A stretch of DNA of 64,000 nt from Paeniglutamicibacter psychrophenolicus (GTDB lineage: Bacteria; Actinomycetota; Actinomycetes; Actinomycetales; Micrococcaceae): the NCBI RefSeq assembly GCF_030812255.1, contig NZ_JAUSSH010000007.1:124001-188000 (forward strand). The letters run 5' to 3'. Under the pieces are notes generated by a model, which saw only the letters and a program-made list of their open reading frames with translations, had not been told where the DNA came from and searched no databases. Positions 53,895-64,000 of this stretch are shown here, piece after piece; positions within the stretch are counted from its first letter, which is position 1; every line of letters starts with the position of its first letter. A program made the translations under genes and the position numbers.

Positions 53895-56588
53895 TTACAG
53901 CAAGCCGCGTTCACGCGCCCGGAGGACCGCTGCCCGGCGGTCGGTGACATCAAGCTTGGTGAAGATGTGCTTGGTGTGGGTGCGCAGCGTGTTGTACGAA
54001 ATGAACAGTTCCGCCGCGATCTGCGGCCCGTTCATCGAGCTGTCCAACAACCCCAGCACCTGCAGCTCCCGTTCGCTGAGGGTGCCCGGCGAGGCGGGTG
54101 GGGGCGCCGCCCCGGGAATCGTGACGAGGCGCAGCAGCCGGGCGATGTCCGCACCGGCGCCCAGGCTGCGGGAGGCATTGCGCAGCAGCCCGAGCAGGGG
54201 CTCGCCCTCGTCGAGGAAGAGCCGGAGGTACGCGCCCGGCTCGGGAACACCGGAGATCGCCCGGGCCAGTGCGGCCCGGGCTTGTGCCCCGTGTCCGAGG
54301 GCATCATGTGCCAGGGCCAGCAGCAGCCGGATCTCCAGCACGCTCCCGGTGCGCCCGGATGCCCCGGCACCCGGAAGAAGCCGATCCAGCAGCGCGGCGG
54401 CGTCCCGGGCCGCTTCGGTCCCGGGATCCACCCGGTGCCGTGCGATCAGCAGGCGCACCAGCGTGAGCTGGTTGAACTCGCCCAGGTATCCGACCTCGTC
54501 GGTGGTTCCAACCCCGCATTCCAGGGCCCAGGCGGCGGCCTGTTGCAGCTTGCCCTCGGCGATCCACACCCGTGCCTTCAATGCCGCAATGGGGCGGATC
54601 TCGGGGACGAACCCCGGGCGGTAGAGCCGTGCGCCCTGGTCCAGCAGGGCGATTGCCTCCTTAGGTTCGCCCTGGGCGCGGGCGAGCAGCGCCTTCGCAA
54701 CGAACCAGCGATACCGGCTCTCGGTCATCGGCGCGTGTTCCAGCAGCGCCGCGGCGGCGAGCAGGTGTCCCTCGGCGGCCTCGAGGTTTCCCGTCTGGCT
54801 GTCGATCTCACCCAACCCCACATGCAATTCGGCGGCCGCCCGCGACAAGGGCGAGCCCAGTGCTTCGGCCCGGGCCAAGGCGTCCTCGCAGAGCCGGCGC
54901 GCCATGGCGGGTTGGCCGGCGGCGAGCCACATGTCGGCGAGGACCACGGTGCTGCCGAGTTCATCGACGAGGTTTCCGGCCTGGTGCAGGTGTTCCACCG
55001 CCCGTCCGAACATCGCCAGCGCGTCGTCCACCGTGCCCTGCGCCCAGGCCGCAAGCCCCAGGTAGCCGGCCGCCGCGCCACGGGACAGATGGTCCTCCGG
55101 GCCGGCCGCCTCGAGCGCGGCCCGGGCATGACGGGAGGTGCCGGCCGCATCCCCGCGTGCCTGCGCCAGCGCGGCGCGGTAGACGGCGATGGTCGCAGGC
55201 AGCGCGCGCATTTCTTCGGTTTCGTGCCCGGCCCGAACGTGCCCGCGGGACAGTCTTCCCAGCGCCAGTTCCGCATCGCGAAGCCGCGGCTCAACACCGT
55301 CGAGGTCGCCCCCGGCCAGATGCCGGAACCCGTAGAACACACTGAGCACCGGGCTGCGCCGGACCAAGGAATCGGGTAGCCGGTCCAGCCAGCCGAGCAG
55401 CAGCGCATCCTGCCGGTTGCGCCGTATCCGGGGCAAGGCAAGTTCAATGAGGTGCGCCGCACCCTCGAAATCCTCGGCGGCCAAGGCATGCCCGACGGCA
55501 TCCGGCCACATTTCACGGGCCCCGTACCACTGGCCGGCCCGCCGGTGCAGGATTGCAACCTGCCCGGGCCGTTCACCGGACAGTCGTGCCCGCAGCACAT
55601 CGGCGAACAGTTGGTGGTAGCGGTACCACTGCCTCTTCTCATCCAGCGGGAGAAGAAAAAGGTTGGCCCGCTCCAGCTCCATGAGCATGCGGTCCCCGTC
55701 CGTGCGCCCGCTCAAGGCATCGCAAAGCGGACCCGTCAGCCTCTGCAGGACGCAGGTGTCCAACAGGAAGTCGCGAACCGGTGCCGGCTGGTGTGCCAGC
55801 ACCTCCTCGACAAGGTAGTCGACGACATACCTGTCATTCCCGGCAAAGCGGTCAATGAACCCTGCTGCGTCCCCGTGTCCGGCCAAGGAGATCGAGGCGA
55901 GTTGGAGCGCCGCGATCCACCCCTCCGTGCGTTGCCCCAACACCGCCACCTGTTCCGGGGCCAGCTCCAGCCCTGAGGCCGAATTGAGGTATTCGGTCGT
56001 CTCGTCCGGGGTGAACCGCAGGTGCTCGGCGCGGATCTCCACCAGCTCGCCTCGTCCCCGCCAAAGTGCCAGCGGCAGATCCGGATCGGAGCGGGTGCTG
56101 ATCACCAGGTGCACCTGCGGCGGAAGGTGGTCAAGGAAGAATGCCATGGCCCCACTGACATCGCGGTTGGAGATGAAGTGGTAGTCGTCGAGTACCAGCC
56201 AGACGTTTGAGGGTTCCGCAGCGAGCTCGTTCAGCAGGATGGCGAGCTCGGTTCCGGTTGGTGCGGGGGAAGCCGCAACCGGATCCATCGCCGCCGGGCC
56301 GACGCCGGGAACCGCCGCTTGCAGGGTCGTCACCACGCCGGTCCAGAACGACGCCGGATCGTTGTCCGTTGCGTCCAGGGAGAGCCACGCAATACGGCGA
56401 CCCCGTTCGTGGTTCTGCCTCCACCACTGGGACAGGAGCGTTGTCTTGCCGAACCCGGCCGGGGCCGAGATGAGCGTGAGCCTTGGCTCGGCTCCGCGGG
56501 CCAGCAGTCCGTCGAGTCGCGGACGTGCCACCAGGCCGCGTCGTTGCCTGGGCGCATTCATCTTGGTGGCAATCAGGGGGCGTGCCAT
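53895..56588 (-). CDS. MalT-type LuxR-family ATP-dependent transcriptional regulator
   Basis: An 897-residue STAND-class regulator. It begins LIATKMNAPRQRRGLVARPRL; Walker A is SAPAGFGKTT (about 41-50), Walker B region WLVLDDYHF, a TPR-like helical middle (~340-800) and a C-terminal LuxR HTH (LSERELQVLGLLDSSMNG...AAELFISYNTLRTHTKHIF). It probably senses a ligand and activates the membrane-protein genes downstream. It is divergent from gltB. Confidence 0.92.
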   Translation of the reverse strand: MARPLIATKMNAPRQRRGLVARPRLDGLLARGAEPRLTLISAPAGFGKTTLLSQWWRQNHERGRRIAWLSLDATDNDPASFWTGVVTTLQAAVPGVGPAAMDPVAASPAPTGTELAILLNELAAEPSNVWLVLDDYHFISNRDVSGAMAFFLDHLPPQVHLVISTRSDPDLPLALWRGRGELVEIRAEHLRFTPDETTEYLNSASGLELAPEQVAVLGQRTEGWIAALQLASISLAGHGDAAGFIDRFAGNDRYVVDYLVEEVLAHQPAPVRDFLLDTCVLQRLTGPLCDALSGRTDGDRMLMELERANLFLLPLDEKRQWYRYHQLFADVLRARLSGERPGQVAILHRRAGQWYGAREMWPDAVGHALAAEDFEGAAHLIELALPRIRRNRQDALLLGWLDRLPDSLVRRSPVLSVFYGFRHLAGGDLDGVEPRLRDAELALGRLSRGHVRAGHETEEMRALPATIAVYRAALAQARGDAAGTSRHARAALEAAGPEDHLSRGAAAGYLGLAAWAQGTVDDALAMFGRAVEHLHQAGNLVDELGSTVVLADMWLAAGQPAMARRLCEDALARAEALGSPLSRAAAELHVGLGEIDSQTGNLEAAEGHLLAAAALLEHAPMTESRYRWFVAKALLARAQGEPKEAIALLDQGARLYRPGFVPEIRPIAALKARVWIAEGKLQQAAAWALECGVGTTDEVGYLGEFNQLTLVRLLIARHRVDPGTEAARDAAALLDRLLPGAGASGRTGSVLEIRLLLALAHDALGHGAQARAALARAISGVPEPGAYLRLFLDEGEPLLGLLRNASRSLGAGADIARLLRLVTIPGAAPPPASPGTLSERELQVLGLLDSSMNGPQIAAELFISYNTLRTHTKHIFTKLDVTDRRAAVLRARERGLL

Positions 56589-56746
56589 GGTCCGGCATTC
56601 TCTCGGGGCGATGCCGCGGCGGTTGGGTGCGGCCAGCTCAGGCCAGTCTACCCGTGGGCATCCTGGTCGTTCAGGGGGGCCACCACCACCATGACCACGT
56701 GTCCGGGGCCCTGCTGCCTTGGGAAGAAAGATGACAAGGCTTTGTT

Positions 56747-56756
56747 GTCGTACGAC
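56747..56756. promoter_or_regulatory. Palindrome GTCGTACGAC upstream of gltB
   Basis: A perfect 10-bp palindrome between the divergent MalT-type regulator and gltB. It could bind a dimeric regulator of either gene. Confidence 0.3.
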
Positions 56757-56827
56757 GAAACTTTCAGGAAACCCAAAAGTTCCAAGTCAGCAACGGGTTC
56801 GTAGTGGGCACGAAAACTGTTGGAAAC
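56757..56827 (+). promoter_or_regulatory. GlnR-box-like repeats upstream of gltB
   Basis: GAAAC-N6-GAAAC (56757-56772) and GAAAA-N6-GAAAC (56812-56827) resemble the half-site spacing of actinobacterial GlnR boxes (GTnAC-N6-GaAAC). They precede a TATAAA (56837-56842). Nitrogen control of gltBD is plausible. Confidence 0.35.
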
Positions 56828-56836
56828 AAAAGCGCG

Positions 56837-56842
56837 TATAAA
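56837..56842 (+). promoter_or_regulatory. Candidate -10 of gltB
   Basis: TATAAA lies 292 bp before the gltB start with no good -35, as is usual for activator-dependent promoters. The region 56843-57133 would be a long 5' leader with no recognisable riboswitch; open frames in it lack support. Confidence 0.35.
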
Positions 56843-57133
56843 TCCGAAACATGCCGGTGCTACTCTTTTTTCACTGTGGCAGCACGTCCGGGCGCGGAGC
56901 ACCCCTCCATCCGCACCCGATGCTGCCGGCAACCACAACGACGTGGAAACGCACGACCCGCGGCCCGCCCACCGGCTGGAACACACGGTTGCCGCGCCCG
57001 CAGCATTGGTGCCACACCCACACCCCACACCAAGCCCCCAGCGGGGCACCGATTCGCGAACCCAAAAACTCCCTCGGCCACCGTCGTCCGAAGAACCAGA
57101 CCCGCCGCCCACACACCGAGAAAGGGACAACTC

Positions 57134-63188
<6,055 letters not shown>

Positions 63189-63242
63189 AACGGATGCACC
63201 TCTTATGCGGTGTTTTCCCGACCTGAGAAATGGAAAGGCAGA

Positions 63243-63248
63243 TAGGCT
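63243..63248 (+). promoter_or_regulatory. Candidate -10 of a leaderless pyk transcript
   Basis: TAGGCT followed by AACCGT and ATG 63255. No clear -35 at the expected place. Confidence 0.3.
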
Positions 63249-63254
63249 AACCGT

Positions 63255-64000
63255 ATGAGACGCGCAAAAATCGTGGCCACCTGGGGCCCGGCGATCGGTA
63301 CCTACGACAAGACATTGGCAGTGCTCAAGGCGGGTGTCGACGTCGCCCGGCTGAACATGAGCCACGGCGACCACTCGATGCACGCCGAGAACCTCGGCAA
63401 CGTCCGTGCGGCGGCCGAGGAGCTCGGCCGCCCGGTGGGCATCTTTGCCGACCTGCAGGGACCGAAGATCCGCCTGGGCCGCTTCGTGGACGACGCCAAG
63501 CACATGCTCAAGGTCGGGGACACGTTCACCATCGTGATTGCCGACGTGCTGGGGGATGGCACGTTCTGCTCCACGACGTTCAAGGGCCTGCCCACCGATG
63601 TCAACGTGGGCGACATCCTCTTGATCAATGACGGCAAGGTTGCCCTTCGCGCAACGGCCGTGGATGACGAGAAGGTCGTCACCGAGGTCGTCGTGGGCGG
63701 GGAGGTGTCCAACAACAAGGGCATCAACCTTCCCGGCGTGGCCGTGAACGTTCCCGCCCTGAGCGAAAAGGACGAGGAGGACCTGCGCTGGGCCATTCGG
63801 GCCGGCGTCGACATGGTCGCCCTGTCCTTCGTGCGCAACGCCGCCGACATCGGGCGCGTGCACGAGATCATGGACGAGGAAGGCCGGCGCCTTCCGGTCA
63901 TCGCCAAGATCGAAAAGCCGCAGGCGGTTGACGCGCTGGAAGAAATCATCGACGCCTTCGACGCCATCATGGTGGCACGTGGCGACCTCGGCGTGGAGCT
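63255..64000 (+). CDS. pyk: Pyruvate kinase, C-terminus cut by window edge
   Basis: The visible 248 residues comprise the barrel and the B domain of pyruvate kinase: MRRAKIVATWGPAIG, ARLNMSHGDH, DLQGPKIRLGRF, VIAKIEKPQAV and MVARGDLGVE (metal-binding Glu and Asp). It converts PEP and ADP to pyruvate and ATP. A TAGGCT 6 nt before ATG 63255 hints at leaderless transcription. Confidence 0.96.
   Translation, partial: MRRAKIVATWGPAIGTYDKTLAVLKAGVDVARLNMSHGDHSMHAENLGNVRAAAEELGRPVGIFADLQGPKIRLGRFVDDAKHMLKVGDTFTIVIADVLGDGTFCSTTFKGLPTDVNVGDILLINDGKVALRATAVDDEKVVTEVVVGGEVSNNKGINLPGVAVNVPALSEKDEEDLRWAIRAGVDMVALSFVRNAADIGRVHEIMDEEGRRLPVIAKIEKPQAVDALEEIIDAFDAIMVARGDLGVE

Overview
The window is about 64 kb of high-GC chromosomal DNA with strong SD sequences, many ATGA/GTGA stop-start overlaps and the gene orders rnd-DUF3000, hisE-hisG-hisF, hisI-trpE-trpCBA-lgt and gltB-gltD-pyk. 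This points to an actinobacterium, most likely Micrococcaceae (Arthrobacter sensu lato, Paeniglutamicibacter or similar); the genus is an inference. No insertion sequence, prophage, CRISPR array or rRNA was seen.

Layout. 1-17.5 kb (mostly minus strand): a cut-off cysteine hydrolase, two tandem Tat/lipoprotein Rieske proteins, a FadB/FadA beta-oxidation pair, RNase D with DUF3000, threonine aldolase, an SDR enzyme, a DUF6421 protein, MsrB, a membrane-anchored alpha/beta hydrolase, a YbaK-type deacylase, SufE plus rhodanese, ZapE and a BenE transporter. 17.2-19.0 kb: an MT0933-like small protein, an NTF2-like protein and a six-tRNA array (3 Gly-GCC, 2 Val-GAC, 1 Cys-GCA). 19.1-28.4 kb (plus): a RecB/Cas4-like nuclease, def-fmt-rsmB-rpe, then an FMN riboswitch controlling a RibM/PnuX-type riboflavin transporter and ribD-ribE-ribBA-ribH.

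28.4-36.0 kb looks accessory: SRPBCC and two VOC proteins, a sulfide-quinone-reductase-like flavoprotein, SoxR with a SoxR-box-like promoter facing a small ORF, a stand-alone degenerate GyrB-like ATPase fold, a solitary SPPY DNA methyltransferase, and a Phd/RelE toxin-antitoxin pair. 36.0-38.8 kb is hisE-hisG-hisF plus a GNAT protein. 38.8-44.4 kb is a TetR-controlled agmatine deiminase/permease/amidase unit with two palindromic operators. 45.2-52.1 kb is hisI-trpE-(TrpB2 membrane protein)-(HGxxPAAW protein)-trpC-trpB-trpA-lgt, closed by a perfect 23-bp hairpin. 52.2-56.6 kb is a MalT-type LuxR regulator with membrane proteins, one of which carries a frameshift. 57.1-64 kb is gltB-gltD and the start of pyk.

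The core genes cover histidine, tryptophan, riboflavin and glutamate synthesis, translation initiation (def, fmt) and lipoprotein maturation. The accessory blocks sit between core operons and carry their own regulators. The most interesting points are the degenerate GyrB-like protein, the SoxR-box/small-ORF arrangement, the twin TetR operators and the broken DUF2306 gene. No single clearly new multi-gene system could be demonstrated from sequence alone.
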